A stretch of DNA of 20,171 nucleotides from the NCBI GenBank assembly GCA_024223125.1, contig JAAEOP010001217.1, positions 1-20,171 on the forward strand, written 5' to 3'. Source of the stretch: Chloroflexota bacterium (GTDB lineage: Bacteria; Chloroflexota; Anaerolineae; Promineifilales; Promineifilaceae). A program made the translations under genes and the position numbers. Each line of letters opens with the position of its first letter. Position 1 is the first letter of the stretch. Below, piece by piece: positions 1 to 7,563 of the stretch. Under the pieces are notes generated by a model. That model was not told where the DNA came from. It made no database searches and was given only the letters and a program-made list of their open reading frames with translations.

Positions 1-278
1 AGTTTTTCCATTAACCCTTGAGCCGTTGGTATTTCGTTCGTTTTCGTCTCGATTTCTTCGTGCCCTAAGATAATCTGCTCGTCAACAGCAAACGCACTGA
101 GAACTTGAATTGCTTTTTGGTCATTGAAGTGGTCAAAACTACCGCGTATCACTTTACCATCGTACCCGATAAACGCTTTTTTCCCATCAAGTTCAGCCAA
201 CGATGCGCTATATTTTCTGAAGCTTTGTTCTAATTCCGATGCCGATGTTTTCTGAATGATGTCCCGAATTGTGGTGTA
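1..278 (-). pseudogene. ISAs1-family transposase fragment, 5' end lost
   Basis: The minus strand reads as the middle of an ISAs1-type DDE transposase. The first recognisable residues are YTTIRDII (codons from 278 downward). They are followed by a segment containing GYDGKVIRGSFDHFND, then VLSAFAVDEQIILGHEEIETKTNEI, given here only as landmarks: the DGK..RGS block and the LSAF...LG...K.NEI block are typical of the catalytic region of this family. The fragment runs off the left window edge, so its C-terminal part may continue outside. An in-frame TAA at 279-281 lies directly before the YTTIR block, and I find no match to the usual N-terminal region (about 75 residues or more) in any upstream frame. 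The copy is therefore 5'-truncated or rearranged and probably inactive. A possible terminal repeat, CAGGGCTGTTCAGTTC on the minus strand (338-353), lies only 60 bp upstream. I cannot confirm it without the other end. Confidence 0.8.
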
Positions 279-447
279 TTATGATATTTTCTAGCCCACT
301 AGGCTACCATAGGGCAATTTAATTGCAATACTTTCGAGAACTGAACAGCCCTGTCTGCTTAATCCTGTTGCCCCAAAATGAATTTTGAGAATGTCTACCT
401 TTGGTTTCTGTTTTTTTCGTAAAAAGAGCGAGTATGCAATCGCCCTA

Positions 448-479
448 CCATCCCCCACTCGTCGCGACTGTGTTAGAAT
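448..479 (+). promoter_or_regulatory. Candidate promoter of tupBCA, extended -10 type
   Basis: An extended -10 (TG at 471-472, one base, then TAGAAT at 474-479) is preceded by a C-rich element CCATCCCCCA at 448-457. The same two elements, with the same 23-nt offset, occur before carA (2960-2991), which supports a real promoter class. No good -35 hexamer is present for this -10. The 279-538 stretch holds nothing else I can support as a gene. Confidence 0.45.
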
Positions 480-487
480 ACCTTCGT

Positions 488-515
488 TTGTCAATCATCC
501 ACGAACCCGAATAAT
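488..515 (+). promoter_or_regulatory. Alternative sigma70-like promoter of tupBCA
   Basis: TTGTCA at 488-493 (5 of 6 to the -35 consensus) is separated by 16 nt from AATAAT at 510-515 (5 of 6 to the -10 consensus). Transcription would start near 522, only a few bases before the ribosome binding site at 528-532. It competes with the upstream extended -10 candidate. Both may be used. Confidence 0.4.
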
Positions 516-527
516 GGTTACTAAACT

Positions 528-532
528 GGAGG
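528..532 (+). promoter_or_regulatory. Ribosome binding site that argues for a non-AUG tupB start
   Basis: GGAGG lies 6 nt before an in-frame ATA codon at 539 and 15 nt before an in-frame CTG at 548. The first conventional start (TTG at 566) is 33 nt away, too far for this site. The codons from 539 on encode residues that resemble the usual N-terminus of TupB permeases, so translation probably begins upstream of 566. Confidence 0.5.
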
Positions 533-565
533 TTAGCCATAGACACCCTGCTAACAGGCTTTAAC

Positions 566-1237
566 TTGATCTTTAATGGCAAACAAGAACTGGCCGAAAT
601 CGTCTGGTTATCGCTGCAAGTTTCTGGCTCCGCTCTGCTCATCAGCATCTTCATCGGCATTCCTATTGGCGTGTTTTTAGGATTGGGCCGGTTTATCGGC
701 CGTCCGCTCGTCGTTATGCTAACGTATACCGGCATGGGCTTTCCGCCGGTTGTTGTGGGTCTGTTGGTCTATTTATTGTTGTCACGCAACGGTTTGCTGG
801 GGCAATATAGTTTATTCTTTTTACCCAAATTGTTTACACCCGGCGCAATGATTTTGGCCCAATCCATTATCGCTTTGCCATTGGTTATAGGGTTTACGAT
901 GGCGGCCGTCATGTCCGTGGATCCTCAGCTGCAACAACAAATTCGTTCTTTGGGGGCGACGCCGTGGCAAACGGCCGTTACCATTCTGACCGAAGCACGG
1001 GTAGGCGTTATCATTGCCGTGGTGGCCGCATTTGGCCGCATTATTGCCGAAGTGGGGGCCGTCATGCTCGTGGGTGGCAACATCGAAGGGCGCACGCGAG
1101 TATTGACCACCGCCATCGTCCTGGAAACACGCAAAGGCAACTTTGACCAGGCCATCGCTTTGGGCATTGTCCTGCTTACTTTAGCGCTTATCGTCAATAT
1201 CATCATGCTGCGATTACAAGGGAAGACGGATGGATAA
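566..1237 (+). CDS. tupB: Tungstate ABC transporter permease TupB
   Basis: This is the membrane permease of a tungstate importer. It moves the oxyanion delivered by TupA across the cytoplasmic membrane, powered by TupC. The 223 residues are mostly hydrophobic, with about five membrane spans. The inner loop QIRSLGATPWQTAVTILTEA near residues 130-150 is the EAA-type motif that docks on the ATPase. Family assignment also rests on its two partners: an ATPase 12 nt downstream and a TTTS-type binding protein. The start given is the first conventional codon (TTG), but a good GGAGG at 528-532 points to initiation at ATA 539 or CTG 548, which would add IDTLLTGFN before the listed start. Molybdate or sulfate specificity cannot be excluded from the permease alone. 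TupA makes tungstate the best call. Confidence 0.88.
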   Translation: MIFNGKQELAEIVWLSLQVSGSALLISIFIGIPIGVFLGLGRFIGRPLVVMLTYTGMGFPPVVVGLLVYLLLSRNGLLGQYSLFFLPKLFTPGAMILAQSIIALPLVIGFTMAAVMSVDPQLQQQIRSLGATPWQTAVTILTEARVGVIIAVVAAFGRIIAEVGAVMLVGGNIEGRTRVLTTAIVLETRKGNFDQAIALGIVLLTLALIVNIIMLRLQGKTDG

Positions 1238-1249
1238 CAGTCAAAAACC

Positions 1250-1981
1250 ATGGACAAGACGCTGTATCAATTAGAAGGTATTAAGCAGAGATATAACGGC
1301 CGTTGCGTCTTAGAAATTGACGTATTAACTATCTACAGCAGTGAAATCTTGGCGTTGGTGGGGCCAAGCGGAGTGGGCAAAAGTACGCTGCTGCGCTTGC
1401 TGAACTTTTTAGAACCGCCTAGCCAGGGTACGGTTACTTTTCAGGGTCAGCCCTTCAACACGAAGCAGGAGATGCCCCTGAGCAATCGGCGGCGGGTGAC
1501 TACAGTTTTTCAACGGCCGTTTCTGCTCAATCGTTCTGTAGCCGAAAATGTGCGCTACGGTCTCAAGCTGCGCGGTCAGCAAAACAGTCAACTGCAAGTT
1601 GAGCAGGCGCTCCAGCAAGTCGGGCTGTCAGAACTGGCTCGCCAAAAGGCTAAAACACTTTCTGGTGGCGAGGCACAGCGCGTGGCCCTGGCCCGCGCCA
1701 TTGTCATTCAGCCAGAGGTGCTGCTGTTGGATGAACCAACCGCAAATTTGGACCCAGCCAATGTGGCCCTCATCGAAACAATCATACGCCAGATCAATGA
1801 ACAGCAGGCCACCACCATTATCTTAGTAACCCACAATATTTTTCAGGCCAAACGGCTGGCCCACCGCGTCGTTTTTTTGTTGGAAGGTAAAATTGTGGAA
1901 ACGGCCGCAGCCGATACCTTTTTTACAGCGCCACAAGACCCACGCACGGCCGCCTTTGTCCGCGGCGATATGGTTTATTGA
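1250..1981 (+). CDS. tupC: Tungstate ABC transporter ATP-binding protein TupC
   Basis: This is the cytoplasmic ATPase of the importer. It has a Walker A GPSGVGKST at residues 38-46, a Q-loop Gln at 88, the ABC signature LSGGEAQR at 137-144, Walker B VLLLDEP at 157-163, a D-loop after it, and the switch His at 195 in THN. All catalytic elements are intact. At 243 residues it is the usual single-domain length, with no C-terminal regulatory TOBE domain of the ModC kind, which fits TupC better than ModC. It starts 12 nt after the tupB stop, so the two are almost certainly co-transcribed. The Shine-Dalgarno match is weak, so translation may depend on coupling to tupB. Confidence 0.88.
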   Translation: MDKTLYQLEGIKQRYNGRCVLEIDVLTIYSSEILALVGPSGVGKSTLLRLLNFLEPPSQGTVTFQGQPFNTKQEMPLSNRRRVTTVFQRPFLLNRSVAENVRYGLKLRGQQNSQLQVEQALQQVGLSELARQKAKTLSGGEAQRVALARAIVIQPEVLLLDEPTANLDPANVALIETIIRQINEQQATTIILVTHNIFQAKRLAHRVVFLLEGKIVETAAADTFFTAPQDPRTAAFVRGDMVY

Positions 1982-1982
1982 G

Positions 1983-2033
1983 ATGGTGGTTGGTGGCTGG
2001 TATGTACTATCCACTACCCACCAGCCACCATAA
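1983..2033 (+). repeat. Heptamer-type fold-back repeat between tupC and tupA
   Basis: TGG-rich units of about 7 nt (ATGGTGG, TTGGTGG) are followed by their complements. The arms 1991-2000 (TGGTGGCTGG) and 2021-2030 (CCAGCCACCA) pair perfectly over 10 bp around a 20-nt spacer. No T-run follows, so it does not look like an intrinsic terminator. It could tune the tupC/tupA ratio or protect mRNA ends. It belongs to the same structural class as the repeats before carA, carB, the stress-protein gene and fdhA. Confidence 0.6.
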
Positions 2034-2047
2034 ACAGTGGAAGATAT

Positions 2048-2911
2048 GTGAAAAATCGACGAAATTTACTCATTATATTATTGACAATTGTACTATTAAT
2101 TGCTTGCGGCCGTGTAGCTGAAGAAACGGCCGTTGAAAAGGAAATGGGCACACTCATTCTAGCCACCACCACCAGTACCGAAAACTCCGGCCTTCTGGGC
2201 AACATTCTGCCATTATTCGTGGCAGAATACAGCATCACTGTGGATGTCATTGCTGTGGGAACCGGTCAGGCGCTGCAATTGGGGCAGGATGGCAATGCGG
2301 ATGTATTGTTAGTCCATGCCCGCACTCGTGAAGATGCGTTTATGGATGCTGGACACGGCCGTCGGCGTGAAGATGTAATGTATAACGATTTTGTCATTCT
2401 CGGGCCGATAGATGATCCGGCCGGAATTCGCGGCCAGGAAAATGTGACCTCAGTGTTCGAGATATTGGCCAACAACGAGGGTGACTTTATCTTTGTCTCA
2501 CGCGGCGACGACTCTGGAACCCACACCAAAGAAAAAGCCATCTGGGAAGCGGCCGGTATTGAACCGGCTGGCGACTGGTACATCTCAGCCGGGCAAGGTA
2601 TGGGTGGAGTGTTGACCATGGCCAACGAACGGCAAGCATACACTCTCAGCGACCGGGCTACCTACCTGGCGCGCACATTGGAAGGCATTGACATGGACAT
2701 TTTGGTCGAAGGTGATCCCATCCTTTTTAATCCTTACGGCGTCATTGCCGTCAACCCAGACAAAGGGAACCTCATCCAAGCAGACCTGACCAATCAATTT
2801 ATAGATTGGCTAATTTCTGTTCCCACGCAGGAGAAAATCGGTGAGTTTGGCACGGCCGAATTTGGTCAACCTTTATTCACACCCGATTCGCGGCCGTGGC
2901 GATCTCGATAA
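2048..2911 (+). CDS. tupA: Tungstate-binding lipoprotein TupA
   Basis: This is the substrate-binding component that captures tungstate outside the membrane and hands it to TupB. The N-terminus has two basic residues, a hydrophobic run and a lipobox LIAC, with Cys20 as the predicted lipid anchor. The mature part opens with the family's ligand-loop motif TTTS at residues 40-43 (ATTTSTENSGLL), followed by GTGQAL and later SRGDDSGTHTKE, which are hallmarks of TupA. At 287 residues the length is normal. The start is GTG at 2048, because the overlapping ATG at 2046 runs straight into TGA. GGAAG at 2039-2043 sits 4 nt before it. Placing the binding-protein gene last (B-C-A) is less common than A-B-C. 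The gap of 66 nt from tupC is filled by a fold-back repeat. Tungstate specificity is inferred from family motifs. Confidence 0.9.
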   Translation: MKNRRNLLIILLTIVLLIACGRVAEETAVEKEMGTLILATTTSTENSGLLGNILPLFVAEYSITVDVIAVGTGQALQLGQDGNADVLLVHARTREDAFMDAGHGRRREDVMYNDFVILGPIDDPAGIRGQENVTSVFEILANNEGDFIFVSRGDDSGTHTKEKAIWEAAGIEPAGDWYISAGQGMGGVLTMANERQAYTLSDRATYLARTLEGIDMDILVEGDPILFNPYGVIAVNPDKGNLIQADLTNQFIDWLISVPTQEKIGEFGTAEFGQPLFTPDSRPWRSR

Positions 2912-2959
2912 CCTCTTGAAATTTGCCCAATCCACCGACGGCCAAATTCAGTCAATCTT

Positions 2960-2991
2960 CCATCCCCCATCGGCCGCGACTATGCTAAAAT
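2960..2991 (+). promoter_or_regulatory. Candidate carAB promoter, extended -10 type
   Basis: CCATCCCCCA at 2960-2969 precedes an extended -10 (TG at 2983-2984, then TAAAAT at 2986-2991). The arrangement and spacing match the site before tupB, with about 31 of 42 aligned bases identical. Transcription would start near 2998, giving a leader of about 50 nt that contains a short fold-back before carA. No -35 hexamer is evident. Confidence 0.5.
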
Positions 2992-3014
2992 GTTCTCGTT
3001 TTATCCATACTCGT

Positions 3015-3040
3015 ATGATGACCAATGATTGGTGATTGGG
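3015..3040 (+). repeat. Short fold-back repeat just before carA
   Basis: The segment contains the perfect palindrome ACCAAT-G-ATTGGT (3021-3033), followed by another GATTGGG unit. It lies 9 nt before the carA start codon and would end up in the carA leader, close to the weak GGGA ribosome site at 3038-3041. The GATTGG unit is the same one that recurs at the carA/carB junction and inside carB. Confidence 0.5.
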
Positions 3041-3048
3041 AAAACATA

Positions 3049-4188
3049 ATGGCACAATCTGCATTACTTGCTTTGGAAGATGGCACAATCTGGCCCGGCG
3101 TTGGCTTTGGCGCTAGTGGTACCACCAGCGGCGAAATCGTCTTCAACACCAGCCTGACCGGCTACCAAGAAATCCTCACCGACCCCTCTTATCACGGCCA
3201 GATCGTGACCATGACCCAACCCCATATTGGCAACACCGGCTGTACGCCTGAAGATGATGAAAGCGGCCGTGTCTGGGCGGCCGCATTAGTTATACGCAGT
3301 CTCAGTCCGGTAATGAGCAATTGGCGGGCTGCCCAATCTCTGCCCAATTATCTGCTAGAACGAAACATAATTGGCATCAGCGATGTAGACACCCGTGCCC
3401 TGGTACGCCACATTCGCACCCACGGAGCCATGCGCGCCACCCTCTCCAGCAAAATCGCAGATGCAAATGAGATGATTGCCATTGCCTGCTCCGCCCGCGA
3501 CATGAACGGCCTGGATTTAGCCCGCGAAGTCACCTGCAAAGAACCATACCAATGGACAGAAGCGGCCGATTGGTGGCAGCCAGAGGATGACAGACGACAG
3601 TCATCGGTCATCGGTCATCAGTATCATGTGGTGGCTTGTGATTTTGGGGTAAAGCGAAATATATTGCGATTGTTGGCAGTGCGGGGCTGCAAGATCACTG
3701 TTGTTCCGGCGACGACAACGGCCGCTGAAATTTTGGCGCTGAACCCAGATGGCATTTTCCTTTCTAATGGACCGGGCGACCCGGCCGCGTGTACTTATGC
3801 AATTGAGGCGGTACGAGAACTGCTGGGACAAAAGCCGATTTTTGGCATCTGTCTGGGACATCAAATTTTGGGGCTGGCATTGGGGGCTAAAACGTACAAG
3901 CTCAAATTTGGGCATCGGGGCGGCAACCAGCCAGTGCAGGTAGTGGCGCATAAGGGAGTGCAAATTTCCAGCCACAATCACGGCTTTGCGGTGGATGCCA
4001 CCACCTTACCCGATGATGTCACCAATTCGCACATCAGCCTGAACGACAACTGCTGCGAAGGGTTGGACGCCACCAACTGCCGTGCCTTTTCAGTGCAGTA
4101 TCATCCCGAAAGTTCGCCTGGCCCGCATGATTCGGATGAGTTGTTTGATAAGTTTATGAGGATGATGGGAGATGGGATTGGAGATTGA
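3049..4188 (+). CDS. carA: Carbamoyl-phosphate synthase small (glutaminase) subunit CarA
   Basis: CarA hydrolyses glutamine and channels ammonia to CarB for carbamoyl phosphate, the precursor of arginine and pyrimidines. The N-terminal CPSase_sm domain (from [13 protein letters not shown]) is complete. The C-terminal class I glutamine amidotransferase has the nucleophile Cys268 in GICLGHQ and the His352/Glu354 pair in YHPESSPGP, so the triad is intact. An in-frame ATG at 3025 lies inside a repeat. I prefer 3049, which gives MAQSALLAL and 379 residues, a normal length. Two repeat tracts touch the gene. One at 3586-3627 encodes an atypical [13 protein letters not shown] stretch between the two domains. 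The other supplies the last codons (GDGIGD) and the stop. carB follows after 18 nt. Confidence 0.96.
   Translation: MAQSALLALEDGTIWPGVGFGASGTTSGEIVFNTSLTGYQEILTDPSYHGQIVTMTQPHIGNTGCTPEDDESGRVWAAALVIRSLSPVMSNWRAAQSLPNYLLERNIIGISDVDTRALVRHIRTHGAMRATLSSKIADANEMIAIACSARDMNGLDLAREVTCKEPYQWTEAADWWQPEDDRRQSSVIGHQYHVVACDFGVKRNILRLLAVRGCKITVVPATTTAAEILALNPDGIFLSNGPGDPAACTYAIEAVRELLGQKPIFGICLGHQILGLALGAKTYKLKFGHRGGNQPVQVVAHKGVQISSHNHGFAVDATTLPDDVTNSHISLNDNCCEGLDATNCRAFSVQYHPESSPGPHDSDELFDKFMRMMGDGIGD
3586..3627 (+). repeat. In-frame heptamer-type repeat inside carA
   Basis: GTCATCG-like units repeat every 7 nt (TCATCGG twice, then TCATCAG), with GATGAC at 3586-3591 complementary to GTCATC at 3600-3605. 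The tract falls at residues about 180-193, in the linker between the CPSase_sm and amidotransferase domains, and keeps the frame. It adds only a few residues compared with what I recall for CarA proteins. Confidence 0.5.
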
Positions 4189-4206
4189 GAGATTGGGAGA
4201 TTGATT
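4158..4206 (+). repeat. GGAGATT-type repeats at the carA/carB junction
   Basis: Units of 6 to 8 nt built on GGAGATT/GGGAGATT fill the end of carA, its TGA stop at 4186-4188 and the 18-nt spacer up to carB. The purine-rich GGAG and GGGAG units sit where a ribosome binding site for carB should be and may serve as one. The same unit recurs inside carB at 5587-5693. Confidence 0.6.
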
Positions 4207-7200
4207 ATGCCAAAACGAACAGACATCCATTCCGTCCTCATCATCGGCTCCGGCCCGATTGTAATTGGGCAGGCTTGTGAATTTGATTATTCTGGTGTTC
4301 AGGCGTGTAAGGCACTGCGCCGTGAAGGGGTTCGCGTCATCCTGGTCAACTCCAACCCGGCTACTATCATGACCGATCCGGACGTAGCCGACGCCACCTA
4401 CATCGAGCCACTGATACCTAATCTGGTCGAGAAAATCATCGAAATTGAAAAGCCAGACGCCCTGTTGCCGACAGTCGGCGGACAAACCAGCCTCAATCTT
4501 TCGGTAGAACTGGCCGAAGCAGGTATTTTAGAAAAACATGGCGTCAAATTGATTGGGGCTGATTTACAGGCTATTCGTCTAGCCGAAGACCGCTCCAAGT
4601 TTAAGCAAACGATGCTTGCCGCCAATGTGCCCGTCCCTGATAGTCATTTTGTCTATTCACTGGAAGAAGCGTGGACGGCCGTGGCGGAGATCGGCTTTCC
4701 GGCATTAGTACGGGCTTCATTTACATTGGGCGGCACAGGCGGCGGCGTGGCTGAAGGGCCAGAGGATTTTGCAGCGATTGTTTCCCACGGACTGCGCTCA
4801 AGTCCCGTTGGCGAGATTTTGATTGAACGCTCACTGCTAGGCTGGAAAGAGTACGAACTAGAAGTGATGCGGGACAAGGCAGATAACTTCGTCGTCGTTT
4901 GCTCTATCGAAAATGTAGACCCGATGGGGGTGCATACCGGCGACAGTATCACCGTCGCCCCAGCCTGCACATTAACGGACAAAGAGTACCAACACCTCCG
5001 CGACCTGGCTAAAACGGTGATGCAGGCGGTGGGTGTGGAAACGGGCGGCAGCAATGTACAGTTTGCCGTCAACCCGGAAAATGGGGAAGTGATCGTCATC
5101 GAGATGAATCCGCGCGTCTCCCGTTCCTCGGCGCTAGCCAGCAAGGCAACCGGATTTCCCATTGCCAAAATTGCTGCGCTGCTGGCAGTGGGTTATACGC
5201 TGGATGAGATTCCCAACGATATTACCCGTGTAACCCCGGCCAGTTTTGAGCCTTCAATTGATTATTGTGTGGTCAAGATTCCACGTTGGAATTTTGAGAA
5301 GTTCCCCAGTGTGGATGCCCGTCTAGGTCCGCAAATGAAAAGTGTGGGCGAGGTGATGGCTATCGGCCGTACCTTCCCCGAAGCGTTAAACAAAGCCATT
5401 CGTGGATTGGATATTGGCGTCCCCGGTTTTAGCCGTCTGCTGGCGGAGGTGGCCATAGAAGACTCTTTGCGCGTACCCACCGCCCAACGTTTGTGGAATG
5501 TGGCTGCGGGGTTGGGAGACGGCCGATCCCCCACAGAAATTGCCGCAGAAACCGGATTTGACCCCTGGTTTGTGGCTTATTTGCAGGAGATTTTGGAGAT
5601 TGAGGAGGAGATTGGGGGATTGGAGATTGGGGGATTGGGAGATTGGAGATTTGCAGTTCAAAACCAATCTCTAATCTCCAATCTCCAATCTCTTTTACGT
5701 AAAGCCAAACGTTACGGCTTTTCAGACGCCGTTATCGCCAACGCCCTGGGGATGACAGAAATGGATGTGCGGACGCTGCGGCAGGAATTGGGGATTACGC
5801 CTGTTTATTATCGGGTGGATACGTGCGCGGCCGAATTTGAAGCCCACACGCCCTACCTCTATTCCACTTATGAAAGCAACTGTGAAGCCAACCCCACCAA
5901 CAAACCAAAGGTAATGATTTTGGGCGGAGGGCCAAACCGCATTGGGCAGGGCATTGAGTTTGATTACTGCTGTGTGCAGGCGTGTTGGGCGCTGAGTGAA
6001 CTGGGGTACGAAACAATCATGGTCAACTGCAACCCGGAAACGGTGAGTACAGATTATGACACGGCCGACCGCCTCTACTTTGAACCGTTAACCCTGGAAG
6101 ATGTACTGAACATTGTAGATGTAGAGCAGCCGGACGGGGTGATTGTACAATTTGGTGGACAGACGCCCATCAATCTGACGGCCGCGCTGCACAAAGCCGA
6201 CGTCCCCATTTGGGGTACGCCGCCAGACAGCATTGACCTGGCCGAAGATCGCGGCCGTTTTGGCGATTTACTGCAACAGTTGGAGATTGATCATCCCCGG
6301 TGGGGGCTGGCCTATTCTGAGACGGAAGCATTAGATATTGTGGGTCAGATTGGGTATCCGGTGTTGATACGGCCGTCGTTTGTTCTAGGTGGCCGGGCAA
6401 TGGCCATTGCTTATGACGACGCTTCTATGCTGAATTTTCTGGCCGAAGCAGCCCGCGTTTCCCCTGGCAATCCAGTCCTCATTGATCAGTTTATTGAAGA
6501 CGCTTTTGAAGTAGATGTGGATGCGGTATGCGATGGCGAAACAGTCGTCATGGCCGGAGTGATGCAGCATATTGAAGAAGCCGGCGTCCATTCTGGCGAC
6601 AGCGCTTGTGTGCTGCCGCCCTACAAAATCAGCCTGTACCATATGAGCATCATCCGCGACTATACAGAGAAGTTAGGCCGCGCTTTGCAAGTGAAAGGAC
6701 TGATGAATGTGCAATTTGCCATCAAAGATGATGTGGTTTACGTGATTGAAGTGAATCCTCGCGCCAGCCGTACTGTGCCCTTTGTCAGCAAAGCGACCGG
6801 CGTTCCTGTGGCCAAAATCGCCGCCCAGGTACAGGCGGGCAAAACGTTGGCCGAACTCAACTTTTTGGAAATGCCGGAAGTGGCTGGTTTTTTTGTAAAG
6901 GAAGCGGTGCTGCCCTTTGACAAGTTACCCGGCGCCGATCCACGTCTAAGTCCTGAGATGCGGAGTACGGGGGAAGTGATGGGACACGCCAGCCGATTTG
7001 GTCATGCGTTTGCTAAAGCACAAATAGCAGCGGGAACCAATTTACCGACAGAGGGGGGCATTTTGATTACGGTGAATGATTTTGACAAAAGCGCGGCCAT
7101 GCGAATTGCGCGGGATTGTCACCGTATGAGATTTAAGCTGGTGGCTACAGAGGGCACGGCCGCAGCGCTGAGACGCATCGGCTTGCCGGTGGCAACGGTG

Positions 7201-7446
7201 CAAAAAGCGTTCCAACCAGGCAAAACAACGGTAGATGCCATTGAAAACGGGGAGATTCACCTGCTCATCAGCACCCCCTTGGGACAACAGGCGTATGCGG
7301 ATCAAGCGGCAATGTATGCGGCCGCCATCCGGCATAATGTACCTTTGATTACGACTTTATCGGCGGCACATGCGGCCGTGAATGGCATTCGCGCTCTTCG
7401 GGAAAAAGATTTACAAGTCAAAAGTTTGCAGGCCCATCATTATTAA
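4207..7446 (+). CDS. carB: Carbamoyl-phosphate synthase large subunit CarB
   Basis: CarB makes carbamoyl phosphate from bicarbonate, two ATP and the ammonia from CarA. It shows the expected two homologous ATP-grasp halves. The first opens with [17 protein letters not shown] near residue 12. The second opens with [17 protein letters not shown] at residue 573. An oligomerisation linker lies between them, and an MGS-like allosteric domain covers roughly residue 945 to the end (ITVNDFDK..., [12 protein letters not shown]). A TTG at 4201 is also in frame, but ATG 4207 gives [11 protein letters not shown], the normal N-terminus, and 1079 residues. The linker carries an unusual segment at about residues 469-495, rich in Glu, Ile and Gly followed by Asn, Gln and Ser. 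It is encoded by a palindromic repeat tract and makes the linker longer than usual. Everything flanking it is well conserved, so the enzyme should be functional. Confidence 0.97.
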   Translation: MPKRTDIHSVLIIGSGPIVIGQACEFDYSGVQACKALRREGVRVILVNSNPATIMTDPDVADATYIEPLIPNLVEKIIEIEKPDALLPTVGGQTSLNLSVELAEAGILEKHGVKLIGADLQAIRLAEDRSKFKQTMLAANVPVPDSHFVYSLEEAWTAVAEIGFPALVRASFTLGGTGGGVAEGPEDFAAIVSHGLRSSPVGEILIERSLLGWKEYELEVMRDKADNFVVVCSIENVDPMGVHTGDSITVAPACTLTDKEYQHLRDLAKTVMQAVGVETGGSNVQFAVNPENGEVIVIEMNPRVSRSSALASKATGFPIAKIAALLAVGYTLDEIPNDITRVTPASFEPSIDYCVVKIPRWNFEKFPSVDARLGPQMKSVGEVMAIGRTFPEALNKAIRGLDIGVPGFSRLLAEVAIEDSLRVPTAQRLWNVAAGLGDGRSPTEIAAETGFDPWFVAYLQEILEIEEEIGGLEIGGLGDWRFAVQNQSLISNLQSLLRKAKRYGFSDAVIANALGMTEMDVRTLRQELGITPVYYRVDTCAAEFEAHTPYLYSTYESNCEANPTNKPKVMILGGGPNRIGQGIEFDYCCVQACWALSELGYETIMVNCNPETVSTDYDTADRLYFEPLTLEDVLNIVDVEQPDGVIVQFGGQTPINLTAALHKADVPIWGTPPDSIDLAEDRGRFGDLLQQLEIDHPRWGLAYSETEALDIVGQIGYPVLIRPSFVLGGRAMAIAYDDASMLNFLAEAARVSPGNPVLIDQFIEDAFEVDVDAVCDGETVVMAGVMQHIEEAGVHSGDSACVLPPYKISLYHMSIIRDYTEKLGRALQVKGLMNVQFAIKDDVVYVIEVNPRASRTVPFVSKATGVPVAKIAAQVQAGKTLAELNFLEMPEVAGFFVKEAVLPFDKLPGADPRLSPEMRSTGEVMGHASRFGHAFAKAQIAAGTNLPTEGGILITVNDFDKSAAMRIARDCHRMRFKLVATEGTAAALRRIGLPVATVQKAFQPGKTTVDAIENGEIHLLISTPLGQQAYADQAAMYAAAIRHNVPLITTLSAAHAAVNGIRALREKDLQVKSLQAHHY
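5587..5693 (+). repeat. Palindromic GGAGATT repeat inserted in frame in carB
   Basis: Four to five GGAGATT/GGGGATT-type units (5587-5651) are followed by a 14-nt spacer and by their reverse complements (AATCTCC units, 5666-5692). The two arms pair over about 22 bp with two bulges and two mismatches, forming a long hairpin in DNA or mRNA. The tract contains no stop in the carB frame and is translated as linker residues. The unit is the same as at the carA/carB junction 1.4 kb upstream. Confidence 0.75.
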
Positions 7447-7550
7447 ACTCCTTCCCTGACAAAACACATCAAAATCCATGACAATTGTTTGGCTCAAACA
7501 GTTCCATCTGCGGTAAACTTGGTAAGTAATAATTTCCCACAAATTCCACT

Positions 7551-7555
7551 GGAGG
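7551..7555 (+). promoter_or_regulatory. Ribosome binding site fixing the start of the COG2403-like gene
   Basis: GGAGG lies 8 nt before the ATG at 7564. It decides for that start over non-ATG codons upstream in the same open frame. The upstream codons (7489-7563) do not encode a recognisable extension. Confidence 0.7.
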
Positions 7556-7563
7556 ACCATAGT

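Noticed and set aside
291..494. 67-residue open frame on the minus strand
   Set aside because: It overlaps the tup promoter candidates, has no recognisable motif and does not match the missing transposase N-terminus.
566..2911. Molybdate (modABC) or phosphate (pst) importer
   Set aside because: The binding protein has the TTTS and RGDDSGTHTKE motifs of TupA, and the ATPase lacks a ModC-type TOBE extension.
5386..5667. Repeat-rich frame opposite carB
   Set aside because: It only reflects the palindromic repeat tract. carB is conserved on both sides.
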